A stretch of DNA of 64,000 bases from Fervidibacillus halotolerans (lineage in GTDB: Bacteria > Bacillota > Bacilli > Bacillales > Caldibacillaceae): the NCBI RefSeq assembly GCF_026547205.1, contig NZ_CP106877.1, positions 2,010,771 to 2,074,770 on the forward strand, read 5' to 3'. Position numbers and translations under genes: made by a program. This document shows, piece by piece, positions 19,613 through 29,502 of this stretch (positions are counted from its first letter, which is position 1; each line of letters starts with the position of its first letter). Under the pieces are notes generated by a model, which worked only from the letters and a program-made list of their open reading frames with translations, was not told the origin of the DNA and did not search any database.

Positions 19613-22600
19613 TTATTCTTTTTGTCTTCTTCTAATGTTCAAAAGGATCAAACCAACGAGTAGGAAAATCAAGCCAATTGCTAGACCATTGAAAAAGTTT
19701 GTAGCCGTATCGGGAAGACTTGTTTCTTCTGAGTGTTTTACCGGCCCATTCGTTTCATTTGAATCAGTAGGAGGCTTTTCTCCATCTTTATCTTGTATTT
19801 TCCCATTTGTCACTTGGATTTCAATGGTTTCTTGACCTAATTCAATAGTAAATTTGATCGGCGTTTGATTTAATTCATAACCGTCCGGTGCTTTTGTTTC
19901 AACGAATTGATAAGTTCCTGGTTTTAATTGGTGAACGACAATTTTCCCATCTTGATCTGTCTTGAATTCTCCTTGCACTTTCTGTCCATTCGTTGATTGC
20001 AATTCGAATACTGCACCTTCCAATACGACAGATTGATCATCTTGATCTACTTTTATTAATTGGACTGAACCAGTTGATAATTCATTAAATGCCGTTACCA
20101 AAACGGGGTTCGTTTGACCTTTTTCTATTGTAAATTCGATTGGCGTCGGATCCAGATCATATCCAAAAGATGCCTTTGTTTCCACAAATTGATATTGTCC
20201 TGGTCGCAAACGATCGACAATCAATTTTCCGTCCATATCCGTAGTCAATCCCGTTTGAAGGACGATACCTTCTGTTGTTTGTAATTGATATTCTACATCG
20301 GATAGAAGGAGCGAATGATTATCCTGATCTACTTTTGTCAATTGGACAGAACCAAGTTGAATTGCATTATAAGCTGTAACTTGAAGCGGTTCTTTCTGTC
20401 CTCTAACAATCTCGAATTTGATTGGTGTTACATCCAGTTCGTAATATTCCGGTGCCTTCGTTTCAACAAACTGATATTTACCTGGTCGCAAATCGTTAAC
20501 GACGATTTTCCCTTCTTCATTTGTTGTTAATCCTTCCTCTAGCACTGTACCATTTTCATCTTGCAACATATATTCAGCGTCTGATAATACGATATTCGGG
20601 TCGTCTTGATCTACTTTTGTTAATTCAACAGAACCGAGGATGATTTGATTATCAGCTGTAATTTTTGTTACTTCCGTTTGATTTTGAATAATTGTAAACG
20701 GAATCGGTTCTGAGTTAATAGAATATCCATTTGGTGCCTCTATTTCAATAAATTGATAATCTCCTGCTTCTAACTCATCTTGATAAATAATCCCATTTTC
20801 ATCGGTTGTAAGTTCGGCTACTTTTTCGTATTGATTTCCGACCTTCCGTTGCAATTCAAATACGGCATCTGCCAACGTTTCGTTCGTTTCCCCGTCTATT
20901 TTCATTAATTGTACAGCTTGAACGATTTTTTCATTTTCTACTGTAATCTCTTCATTCTGTGAATCAATCGTGACGGTTTGACTGTCTTGGATACCAACAA
21001 CATAACTTTCGGGTGCGCTTTCCTCTTTTAATAAATAGTCGTTATATAACAAATTCTTGAATATGACTTTCCCATCTTCACCGGTCGTTAAAGTTCGAAT
21101 GGCAATTTCCCCATCCTTATCATAAAGGGTAAATGTTGCCCCCTTTAGTACATCCTTTGTGGTGGCATCTACTTTTGTCACTTCTAGATTTCCCGTCTCA
21201 CCGCTTCCAGTACCTGAACCGCCGGTAAGTTTTACGATGATTTTTTCATTCGATTCCGTTTTTTCAGTCGTAATCTGTTCCCCCTCAAAGACCGTTTTGT
21301 TCGTTACCTCATCGCCATCTTGTGCGTTAATATAGGACTGGTATTCTAATATATAAGCCGCATCAATGTCATTTAAGAACTTTAATTCAAAAGTTTGTTT
21401 TCCTTCTTCATCTGTATTTATATCAAGGGTGTAATCTTTGCCACGTTGTAATTCATTTTCATCGTCCTTTGTCACGTTGCCATTTTCAGATATGTTTGTT
21501 CCGTACAGATGAAAGGAATTTTCCAGCAAAATTTGATTTGTACTCGGTTCATCATACAATATCGCATTGGAAACCTTTGATTGCCCAAAATTGATATCGA
21601 CTGTCCAATCGATGACTTTACCGTTTTGCGTACCCGTTTTATCCGTATATTCTCCACCGTGGGATACCGAAACGGTAGCATTCAGGCTTGTTAAAGGCTC
21701 ACTTCCATCGAAAAGTAAGGCTGTGTTCGAATATTCCTTTTGAATCAATTGGTCTTGGAGACTTGTTTTGTACGTAATTAAGTAGGCTGTATCAATTGGA
21801 TTTTTGAAGTGAATTTCAAAACCTGGATTCCCTTCTTCATCTTCTACTTCTTTAATCGTAAAATCTTCATTACGTATTCGTTCATCGCCTTTTTCAACCC
21901 CGTTAGCCGAACCCGTTAAATTCATTTCAAAAACTTGAATGGAACCTTCTACGAACGTTTGATTCCCTTCAATATAGTCAATTACCTTGGCCTGATCGAT
22001 GTTCTTCAGATTGTAATTGATGCCTACTTCCCAAGTAATTTCTTTCGTAATCGCATTGTACGACCCGTTTTTATATCCGTTATTTTTCGTATATTGGTCT
22101 GGTTTAAATTGCGCAGTCGCTTCTTTTTGTTGTGCGTCACCGAACTCATCCGTCCAATTCATCATGACTTTATTTTTAAAAGCTTGATTCGTATTTTCCC
22201 GTGCTTCACTATTAAACGTTGTTTCGTATTCAATATTATATTGAACTGAAATCTCTTTTAAAAACGTTATTTGAAACCCATTACCGTCTGCGTTTACAGT
22301 TAAAGTGTAGTCGGTACCTTCCTCCAATTGTTCCCCACTCGCCGATTTAATCGTAAGCGTTTCAGGAAGGAATGTAAGGCCTTTATTCGTAAATTCGTCC
22401 GATAATATGACATTTTTCATCGAATACTCATCTTTATTAAACGAAATTTTCCATGTAGTCGTTTTTGTTTCGTAATTCGTATTTGGATATTTCGAATCAT
22501 TCGTCTTTGTTAAAATTTGTTGGTAAATCCACCGTGAACCATTCGCATTGATTCCTTCTTCTGATGTTACGCTATTCGTTATTTTTTCATTTCCGAATAC

Positions 22601-23941
22601 ACGGTCAATGGTTTTTGTTTGATAAACGATTTTATAAGCAGCATCGATAGCTTCATTAAATTGAAGTTCAAATCCATTTTTCTCCGTAGTCGATGTCGGT
22701 GTTACCGTATAATTGTGAAATTCAACGGGATCCTTTGCATCTCCATTTTCATCGATGGTGACTTGGTACACTTTGAATGTTCCGTCAATCAGTTCTTGGG
22801 AATCATTGAACAAGTCTGTTAGTTTCGCTTGATCTTTAGAAAGCTGTTTTTCATTATAGTTGTATTGAATTTCCCACGTGATCGTTTGCGTTTTTGAATC
22901 ATATTTTGTCGATTTTTTTGATAAAGGGGTGCCACGACTGACCGATACGGATGCACCGGCAGATTGTTCCATATCGTCACCAATCAACGTCGCTTCATTA
23001 AGATAACTTTTTCCATCTTCATCGGTAATATCCGTCGTAAAGGTGACTCGATAAGCTGAATCAATCTCTTCGGATGTAAATCGAAGTTGAAAATCTTCTC
23101 CAGTATCGGTTTTTTCAATGACATATTCGCTCGGATCAACCAAATCACCTTGTTCCACACTGCCGTCCAACTGAACATCGAGTTTATATACATGAATGGA
23201 ATCCGCTTGTAATTGTTGACCGTCTTGAATCGGATCTCGAAGTACAGCGTTTTTTATTGTTTTCAATTGTTTGTTAAAATCCACTGTCCAATTGATGGTC
23301 GTTGCGTTATATGTCTTATCCGGAGTCCCAGTTTTGTCAATTTCAGATCCTGGTTTTGGCTGAAACTGTACAGGGATAGTAATGAAGTGGTCATCTGTAA
23401 ATGAAAATACAATGTCTTGTTGAACAGACCCTTTCCAATCGGTCGTAAATTCTGTCCATAATTTAAGATTACCTTTAATATTTGAACGTTTTTCGATCTC
23501 TTCATTAAACGTCATTGTGACCGTCCCGTCTGTTTTGACTGTAAATGTTCCAATATCGATTGGACCAAAGGTTAATTTTTCGTCTTCAACATCGTTATAT
23601 ACTTTAAATATTTCCGGAAGTTGAAAGGTGAACGTTGAACCCGCGTGATAGCTATGGTTATTTTCAAGCTGATAGGCATATTCGATTTCTACTGCTGAAC
23701 CTAGGCTTGGATGATTATCTGGATTTTGGTTAATATCGATTATGTCTCCATTTTTATCCTTCATTATCACGTTCGTCATAATATTTTCTGTAATTTCCGC
23801 CCCAGTGGTACCCTCTGTCTGCTTAACAGAATCAGAACCCAGTTCTTCGGCATGAATGGATAACGGATTGAAAAAAGCACTAAAACTCGTTTGAAAGAAA
23901 AAAAGAATTAATAGGGTAATGTACCCGGTTTTTTTTCTCAT
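19613..23941 (-). CDS. LPXTG-anchored surface adhesin with collagen-binding-like and Cna-B repeats
   Basis: A 1442-residue cell-wall protein. The start at 23941 has AAGGAG upstream and begins a signal peptide (RKKTGYITLLILFFF); the frame extends to a TTG at 23962 without support. After an N-terminal MSCRAMM-like domain come five related units of about 130-160 residues with W-x-(I/V) strands and a DAAY.I.Y.T signature, like collagen-binding A-region domains. Then come five Cna-B/SpaA units of about 75 residues (L.KVD.D...F.LQ...G.(Y)QFVETKAP.GY), each with the lysine and glutamate expected for an intramolecular isopeptide bond. The C terminus has the sortase motif LPDTA, a hydrophobic helix and RRRQKE. 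No sortase gene is in the window. The ligand is unknown; collagen or other matrix polymers are possible. Confidence 0.9.
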   Translation of the reverse strand: MRKKTGYITLLILFFFQTSFSAFFNPLSIHAEELGSDSVKQTEGTTGAEITENIMTNVIMKDKNGDIIDINQNPDNHPSLGSAVEIEYAYQLENNHSYHAGSTFTFQLPEIFKVYNDVEDEKLTFGPIDIGTFTVKTDGTVTMTFNEEIEKRSNIKGNLKLWTEFTTDWKGSVQQDIVFSFTDDHFITIPVQFQPKPGSEIDKTGTPDKTYNATTINWTVDFNKQLKTIKNAVLRDPIQDGQQLQADSIHVYKLDVQLDGSVEQGDLVDPSEYVIEKTDTGEDFQLRFTSEEIDSAYRVTFTTDITDEDGKSYLNEATLIGDDMEQSAGASVSVSRGTPLSKKSTKYDSKTQTITWEIQYNYNEKQLSKDQAKLTDLFNDSQELIDGTFKVYQVTIDENGDAKDPVEFHNYTVTPTSTTEKNGFELQFNEAIDAAYKIVYQTKTIDRVFGNEKITNSVTSEEGINANGSRWIYQQILTKTNDSKYPNTNYETKTTTWKISFNKDEYSMKNVILSDEFTNKGLTFLPETLTIKSASGEQLEEGTDYTLTVNADGNGFQITFLKEISVQYNIEYETTFNSEARENTNQAFKNKVMMNWTDEFGDAQQKEATAQFKPDQYTKNNGYKNGSYNAITKEITWEVGINYNLKNIDQAKVIDYIEGNQTFVEGSIQVFEMNLTGSANGVEKGDERIRNEDFTIKEVEDEEGNPGFEIHFKNPIDTAYLITYKTSLQDQLIQKEYSNTALLFDGSEPLTSLNATVSVSHGGEYTDKTGTQNGKVIDWTVDINFGQSKVSNAILYDEPSTNQILLENSFHLYGTNISENGNVTKDDENELQRGKDYTLDINTDEEGKQTFELKFLNDIDAAYILEYQSYINAQDGDEVTNKTVFEGEQITTEKTESNEKIIVKLTGGSGTGSGETGNLEVTKVDATTKDVLKGATFTLYDKDGEIAIRTLTTGEDGKVIFKNLLYNDYLLKEESAPESYVVGIQDSQTVTIDSQNEEITVENEKIVQAVQLMKIDGETNETLADAVFELQRKVGNQYEKVAELTTDENGIIYQDELEAGDYQFIEIEAPNGYSINSEPIPFTIIQNQTEVTKITADNQIILGSVELTKVDQDDPNIVLSDAEYMLQDENGTVLEEGLTTNEEGKIVVNDLRPGKYQFVETKAPEYYELDVTPIKFEIVRGQKEPLQVTAYNAIQLGSVQLTKVDQDNHSLLLSDVEYQLQTTEGIVLQTGLTTDMDGKLIVDRLRPGQYQFVETKASFGYDLDPTPIEFTIEKGQTNPVLVTAFNELSTGSVQLIKVDQDDQSVVLEGAVFELQSTNGQKVQGEFKTDQDGKIVVHQLKPGTYQFVETKAPDGYELNQTPIKFTIELGQETIEIQVTNGKIQDKDGEKPPTDSNETNGPVKHSEETSLPDTATNFFNGLAIGLIFLLVGLILLNIRRRQKE

Positions 23942-24650
23942 TGATCTATCTCCTTCTATCAATCATTTTTGGTTCCACACATATTCCATCATTGCATTTA
24001 CCCTTTAATTTTTCTTCAACCCCTCTCCATTCCGACATCTAAGGGAATTCATTTTCTCTCGCATACGTAAGTTGAAAAATTTGTGATCTGCATTTGGGGA
24101 AAAATCTTGAGGTGGTCTTTTCTATTTCAACATGTTTCAACGGTTGTTGAATTTTTTGAAGAAATATTGACAATAGAAAAATTATGGAGAGAATTAGGTT
24201 CATGAGACGTACCTAACGATTTTCTTTGTTGCATCCCATTCCCGAAAGACCATTATAGTAGATGCACCTTTACAAATTCTATACAACCGGATGAATATTT
24301 CCTGATAATGGGATTCAATCTGGCAATATCTTTTGGTAGATATTTCGCATAACGACTGATAAGTACTAAGATAAATGGGTTTACGAATTGGATTATTTTT
24401 TTATTCGAATGCTATTACAGTTTGATTACCTTTTCACTTGTGCATTGACAATTAGATTTTTCAAATAATTATCAAAATCCAATTTTTCCATTTCACACGC
24501 GACTTCTTTAGAAAATTTCTTTTTGTTTCTTTTAACCAATGGTTCTTTTAATCTTTTTTGAAGTGAAATCTTCAAGATAAATCTTTTCCTGTACAGTTTG
24601 ATTCATACATTTTTTGTTGTTACTTGAATAAAATAGCTTTTTGTAATCAA
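23942..24650. other. intergenic region upstream of the adhesin gene
   Basis: About 700 bp without a supported gene. It has several short inverted repeats, for example TTAGGT/ACCTAA around 24194-24219, but no clear promoter. Its length suggests a regulatory region for the adhesin. Confidence 0.4.
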
Positions 24651-24693
24651 AAAAAGAGCCGACCGAGTTTTTCTAGTAACCCGGTTTCGACTC
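24651..24693 (-). terminator. terminator of prkA
   Basis: Imperfect minus-strand hairpin (GAGTCGAAACCGGGTT pairing with AACTCGGTCGGCTC) followed by seven T, a few bases after the prkA stop. Confidence 0.85.
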
Positions 24694-24700
24694 TTTTTTA

Positions 24701-26596
24701 TTACCGATTCAGTAAGCTACCTACATAGCGTAACAGTTCATTTGCGGATGTGGAATTGTATCCGTATTCATCGATTAGGCGAGCGACAACTTCATTGATT
24801 TTTTTCAATTGTTGTTCATCTGGTGTTTTTGTGGACGTTGTAATTTTTACGACATCTTTTAGATCAGCAAACAGTTTTTTCTGGATGGCTTCCCTGAGCC
24901 GATCGTGGGAATTGTAATCGAATCGTTTCCCTTTCCTTGCAAATGCGGAGATGCGAATTAAAATTTCTTCCCGGAAAGCCTTTTTCGCATTTTCAGAAAT
25001 ACCGATTTGTTCTTCAATGGAACGCATTAATTTTTCATCCGGATTAATTTCTTCCCCGGTTAACGGATCCCGTAATTTCGTCTTATTACAGTAGGCTTCC
25101 ACATTGTCTAGGTAATTGTCCATCAACGTTTTCGCAGATTCCTCATACGAGTAAACAAAAGCCTTTTGCACTTCCTTTTTCGCAATTTCGTCGTATTCCT
25201 TTCGAGCGAGGGAAATGTAATTTAAATATTTTTCCTTTAATTCTTCCGTAATGGACGGATGTTGATCTAAACCGTCCTTTAAGGAGCGAAGAACATCGAG
25301 GGCATTGATTGAATTTGTTTCTTTTCGTATTATCGTCGATGAAATGCGATTAATGACATATCTCGGATCAATGCCACTCATTCCTTCGTCTGGATGTTCC
25401 TTTTTTAATTCTTCCACGTCGATGGAGCTAAACCCCTCCACACTTTCCCCATCGTACAGACGCATTTTTTTAATTAAATCGATATCCGCCCGTTTCGGTT
25501 CCTTCAGTCTCGTTAAAATCGTAAACATCGCAGCCACCCGTAACGTATGGGGAGCGATATGCACATGGCTAACATCACTTTGACGAATCATTTTTTCATA
25601 AATTCTTTCTTCTTCCGAGACTTTCAAATTATACGGAATCGGCATGACGATAATTCTCGAATGAAGGGCTTCGTTTTTCTTGTTGGAGATGAACGAACGA
25701 TATTCTGCTTCATTCGTATGGGCTATAATTAATTCATCAGCAGAGATTAACGCGAACCGACCAGCCTTGAAATTTCCTTCTTGGGTAAGGGATAAAAGAT
25801 GCCATAAAAACTTTTCATCACTTTTTAACATTTCTTGAAACTCCATCATGCCCCGATTCGCTTTGTTTAATTCTCCATCAAACCGGTACGCCCGAGGATC
25901 CGATTCCGACCCGTATTCGGCAATGGTGGAAAAATCGATACTTCCTGTTAAATCTGCGATATCTTGGGACTTTGGATCCGAAGGGCTAAACGTACCAATA
26001 CCGACCCTCCGATCTTCCGAGAAAAAGATCCGTTCCACTAAAACGTCCTCAATCCGGCCACCATATTCCTCCTCTAACCGCATCATATTTAGTGGGGACA
26101 AATTCCCTTCAATTCGAATGCCATATTCCTTATAAAAATCGTCACGCAGATGGTTTGGAATGAGGTGTAGAGGGTCTTCATGCATGGGGCAGTCCTTGAT
26201 GGCATAGACTGCTCCCCGATCGGTTCGGGAGTAGGCTTCCAAACCTCGTTTTAAAAGGGTTACTAACGTGGATTTTCCTCCACTAACAGGGCCCATCAAC
26301 AATAAAATTCGCTTGCGAACATCGAGTCGTTTCGCAGCCGGATGAAAATATTCTTCCACCAACCGCTCCAATGCGTCTTCCAATCCGAACAACTCGTGGC
26401 TAAAAAAGCGGTACACTTTACCGTTTTCAGTCTGCTCTACACCCGCATTTTTAATCATATTATATATACGGGAATGGGCAGACTGGGCTACCCAAGGCTT
26501 CTCCTTCACAATTTCCAAATACTCGGCGAATGTACCAACCCACTTCAGTTTTTCCTCTTCTTCCCGATACTTCGCAATTTTATCCAAAATCCCCAT
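24701..26596 (-). CDS. prkA: PrkA AAA+ serine protein kinase/protease
   Basis: A 631-residue cytosolic protein of the PrkA/YeaG family, described in bacilli as a sporulation-linked serine kinase and more recently as an AAA+ protease-like protein. Walker A is LLMGPVSGGKST (about residue 105). The N-terminal AAA+ part is followed by the helical C-terminal kinase-associated domain (from about residue 400). Full length for the family. The ATG has GGGGGA upstream. B. subtilis has yhbH directly downstream. Here the adhesin gene follows and yhbH is 16 kb away, so the pair cannot be cotranscribed. No SpoVR gene is in the window. Confidence 0.95.
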   Translation of the reverse strand: MGILDKIAKYREEEEKLKWVGTFAEYLEIVKEKPWVAQSAHSRIYNMIKNAGVEQTENGKVYRFFSHELFGLEDALERLVEEYFHPAAKRLDVRKRILLLMGPVSGGKSTLVTLLKRGLEAYSRTDRGAVYAIKDCPMHEDPLHLIPNHLRDDFYKEYGIRIEGNLSPLNMMRLEEEYGGRIEDVLVERIFFSEDRRVGIGTFSPSDPKSQDIADLTGSIDFSTIAEYGSESDPRAYRFDGELNKANRGMMEFQEMLKSDEKFLWHLLSLTQEGNFKAGRFALISADELIIAHTNEAEYRSFISNKKNEALHSRIIVMPIPYNLKVSEEERIYEKMIRQSDVSHVHIAPHTLRVAAMFTILTRLKEPKRADIDLIKKMRLYDGESVEGFSSIDVEELKKEHPDEGMSGIDPRYVINRISSTIIRKETNSINALDVLRSLKDGLDQHPSITEELKEKYLNYISLARKEYDEIAKKEVQKAFVYSYEESAKTLMDNYLDNVEAYCNKTKLRDPLTGEEINPDEKLMRSIEEQIGISENAKKAFREEILIRISAFARKGKRFDYNSHDRLREAIQKKLFADLKDVVKITTSTKTPDEQQLKKINEVVARLIDEYGYNSTSANELLRYVGSLLNR

Positions 26597-27162
26597 TGAA
26601 CGGAATCCCCCTTTTTAAAATGTTCACTTCCTCCACATGAATGACTCCGTTTTATTCATAAACAATCTATACGTATAAATATATGAATTTCCATAAAAAA
26701 AATGTTTAAATCAGCCATGAAAATAGCGAAAAAGAAAATCCATCGTTAAAGTGAAGGTTTCAATCCATTTGCAATACATCACTGTCCACATCATTTCTAC
26801 ACCTTTTTAAAAAATGTAAAATAGTGGAAATTAAAGGTAGGGAAGTTCCATGGAGATGTTTTATTCGCTTATCCCTTTGTAAACTGAACTTTCATGTAAT
26901 CGTCCCTTAAAAATAAAGATGATAAGTGGAAGAGTAGTATTTATGAAAAAGAGCTACTCTTCCAACTCTCATATACATTAGAACGAATATACTTGAAGTC
27001 AGGTTTATTTTTTGATTACTTAATAATAAATCCTTAATTTCTATTTGTTTAAGATTAATATTTACTTCCCTAAAGCTGTAACATAATATCGGAATTTTTC
27101 ATCACTAAACTTTATATTTCATATCTGATTATATTTATGAAGGCAAAGCATGGTGAAAAAAA
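26597..27162. other. intergenic region between divergent prkA and the Mrr-like gene
   Basis: About 565 bp, AT-rich, marking the start of the mobile region. The only clear structure is a perfect 10-bp inverted repeat (26928-26937 and 26954-26963, loop 16 nt) without a T-run on either strand. Promoters of the divergent genes must lie here but were not identified. Confidence 0.4.
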
Positions 27163-27846
27163 GTGACGAAAGATGTGAAAAAACTACTAGAACAAGTACT
27201 CACTTTCACTTTTATCATTTTTAGTTTTTATATCTGGAAAACATATTTTCATGATTTATGGTGGATGTTTTTCGTATTATTGATCATCGCCGGAACGCTT
27301 CCTTCAATGATCCTTAGTTTTGTTCCTACAAAAAAGACGAATAAAAAAACAAATAGAAAATCTACTACAAATAAAAAGAAACCGTCTACAGCGAAAAAAC
27401 AAACCGTTACGGGAAATTGTAATGATCGTAAAAGTATTGACAATCTCCTTACTTGCGATTTGAAAAAATTATCCGGTGATGATTTTGAAAAATTATGTTA
27501 TTTATATTTCAAGGCGCATTATAAAGAAGTGGAACAAACAAAACGTACGAAAGATAAAGGTGTTGACATTATTTTCAAGGATAAAGATGGTTTTAAAGTT
27601 GCTGTTCAAGTAAAACATCGATATGTTTCAAAGAATAATGTCACGGTAAGAGAAATTAACGAGTTAAATGGTGCTCGTCGAAACCATCGATGTCAAAAGG
27701 CTTTATTTATTACGTCTGCTGGATATACAAGAGATGCTTTAAGACTTGCGGATGAACAGCATATTAAAACGTATGGTTACGAATGGGTGGAAAATAAAAT
27801 TTTAAAATGGAGAATGAAAGAAGCAAAGAGAAGAAAGTTAATTTAA
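27163..27846 (+). CDS. membrane-anchored Mrr-type restriction endonuclease-like protein
   Basis: A 227-residue protein with two N-terminal membrane helices (about residues 10-27 and 34-51), a Lys/Thr-rich linker (about 55-85) and a C-terminal Mrr_cat/restriction-endonuclease-fold domain. The nuclease motif is visible: DFEKLCYLYF early, then KGVDIIF (catalytic D) and VAVQVKHR (Q-x-K). The GTG start has GGTGA 6 nt upstream. It has its own terminator and no methyltransferase or specificity partner nearby. Mrr family members cut methylated or foreign DNA. The two-helix anchor suggests action at the membrane, perhaps on incoming DNA; that is inference. The position at the edge of a mobile region fits a horizontally acquired defence gene. 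Confidence 0.8.
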   Translation: MTKDVKKLLEQVLTFTFIIFSFYIWKTYFHDLWWMFFVLLIIAGTLPSMILSFVPTKKTNKKTNRKSTTNKKKPSTAKKQTVTGNCNDRKSIDNLLTCDLKKLSGDDFEKLCYLYFKAHYKEVEQTKRTKDKGVDIIFKDKDGFKVAVQVKHRYVSKNNVTVREINELNGARRNHRCQKALFITSAGYTRDALRLADEQHIKTYGYEWVENKILKWRMKEAKRRKLI

Positions 27847-27856
27847 TCGGAGGGTA

Positions 27857-27890
27857 AAGTACCCCACCTTGTTTTTGGGATACTTTTTTT
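27857..27890 (+). terminator. terminator of the Mrr-like gene
   Basis: Plus-strand hairpin AAGTACCC / GGGATACTT followed by seven T, 11 bp after the stop codon. Confidence 0.8.
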
Positions 27891-27892
27891 AA

Positions 27893-28779
27893 ACAACACA
27901 AAATATCACCAAATTATTGAATAAATACGGTGTCAAAGCGAAAAAAGGAGCAATATGGAGTGATTTTTCCGTCCGCTTTATTTTAAGAAATCCGATTTAT
28001 TCGGGAAAAAATCGATGGAATTGGCGTTCTCCTGTAAAAAGAAAAGCCTATACGGGAGCAGAAATTATCAAAGAAATCGATCAAGAAGGGTTTGAACCGA
28101 TTATATCGGAGGAATTGTTCCGGGAAACAGAAAAACGAATGAAAGAACGAAGCTATATGGCGTTTCGATCCGATAACTACTATCCCTTTTCCGGTGTTGC
28201 CAAATGTGCAAAGTGTGGACATAGCTATACTGGACCATTTAAAAAAAGGAGATCCAGAACAATCTATCGTTTTTATAAATGTGCTGGGAGATGCAAATTT
28301 GGTATATGCGATAGTCAAGTTGTTGTTGAGGAATCAATCGAAAACGCCTTACTGGGTATGTTAGAATTGGCTAAAACGGAATTAGAATTCGAGGACAAAA
28401 ATTATTATCCGACCGTTGATAAAAATGAAATTGAAAAACAACTGGAGAAAATCAAAGAAAAGAAAGAACGAACGAAAGACTTATATATTGATGGCGATCT
28501 AACGAAAGATCAATACAAAAAGCGTCTTGAAATATTTCAAGAGGAAGAAAAAGAACTCCTTTCCCTTTTAAACAAGGTGGATGAGGATGCAAATATCGAG
28601 GAAATAAAAGAAATCTTACAAAACATAAAAAACGAATGGCATAACATGAGTTACGAATCAAAAAACACGCCATCCATTCCATTTTTCAAAGTTTAATGAT
28701 TGAAATCGTCGAAAACTCAAAACATGGGCGCTATCCAACACCTGCCATTGTAAAAATTATGGGACTGTCCGAAAAGTAA
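27893..28779 (+). pseudogene. large serine recombinase remnant lacking the catalytic domain
   Basis: The frame begins mid-protein after a stop and encodes the Recombinase domain (NKYGVKAKKG.W, ILRNPIYSG), the zinc-ribbon domain (CAKCGHSYTG and CAGRCKFGIC) and the start of the coiled-coil arm (residues rich in K/E). The N-terminal resolvase domain with the catalytic serine is absent. Near the end (about 28670) a frameshift interrupts the protein: the next frame continues as HSIFQSLMIEIVENSKHGR, which looks like the missing C terminus. It is therefore dead as an integrase. Such recombinases move phages, ICEs or SCC-like elements, so a former element was probably integrated here. Confidence 0.85.
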
Positions 28780-28882
28780 GAAATCACCAAATACTAGTAA
28801 AACAGAAATGTTGATATATTAAAGTTTTGTAATATTAAAAGGGGCATTCAGAAGTCAAAAATACGACTTTCTGGACAGCCCC
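28761..28882. mobile_element. 122-bp inverted-repeat element (MITE or IS remnant)
   Basis: Ends are GGGACTGTCCGAAAAG at 28761 and the complement of GGGGCTGTCCAGAAAG ending at 28882, imperfect terminal inverted repeats of about 16 bp. The interior is AT-rich and non-coding. No target duplication was seen. Confidence 0.55.
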
Positions 28883-29059
28883 GACAACCCCAATTTTTCT
28901 TGGGATGTTGAAAAATAAACTCAATTCTTTAAATCTTATTAATTATTTTTAAACACTCTTCAAGTAATTAAGGGTTGTTATATATAATTAAAATTGATAT
29001 TTTGTAATTCTTATGTTATTTTGAAATTGTTAAAACCAATAAAGGAGTGGATTAGTATA
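28883..29059. other. intergenic region before the VOC gene
   Basis: AT-rich. It contains the ribosome binding site AAAGGAG of the next gene but no clear promoter. Confidence 0.4.
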
Positions 29060-29428
29060 ATGTCATTTGATTTAAGAAAAATTGATCATGTACAACTAGC
29101 CGGACCGAAAGGTTGTGAAGATCAAGCGAGGAAATTTTTTGTTGACATTCTAAACTTTGAGGAAGAAGAGAAGCCAGAAACACTAAAATCCAGAGGGGGA
29201 GTTTGGTTTAAAAAGGGGGATATTCATATACATATAGGTATAGAAGACCCATTTACTCCCGCAAAAAAGGCCCATCCTGCATTTGAGGTCAAAAATATTG
29301 AAAAATTGAAATCCCATTTAATTGAAAATGAAATTAAAATTATTGTCGATGATAAGTTACCAGGTGCTTCAAGATTCTATACTTCGGATCCATTTGGAAA
29401 TAGGTTAGAGTTCTTGGAATGGTTATAG
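29060..29428 (+). CDS. VOC (glyoxalase/bleomycin-resistance) family protein
   Basis: A 122-residue cytosolic protein of the vicinal oxygen chelate fold, with two beta-alpha-beta-beta-beta modules. Candidate metal ligands are the histidine in IDHVQLAG, the histidines in HIHIGIEDPF and the glutamate in NRLEFLEW. I start at the ATG at 29060, which has AAAGGAG upstream. The frame extends in AT-rich DNA to 28994 without support. It sits alone between recombinase remnants in the mobile region. Family members detoxify, isomerise or bind small molecules; the substrate cannot be told. Confidence 0.8.
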   Translation: MSFDLRKIDHVQLAGPKGCEDQARKFFVDILNFEEEEKPETLKSRGGVWFKKGDIHIHIGIEDPFTPAKKAHPAFEVKNIEKLKSHLIENEIKIIVDDKLPGASRFYTSDPFGNRLEFLEWL

Positions 29429-29502
29429 AAATATGTAAAAAAGTTTTATGTTGTAAGATGTATTTCTTATAATAATTACATATAATTTTTCTCTGGCTCT
29501 TG

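Noticed and set aside
19613..21200. Repeats in the adhesin as a CRISPR-like array
   Set aside because: The repetition is at protein level with a period of about 225 bp and diverged DNA; there are no short identical repeats with unique spacers. No CRISPR array or cas gene was seen in the window.
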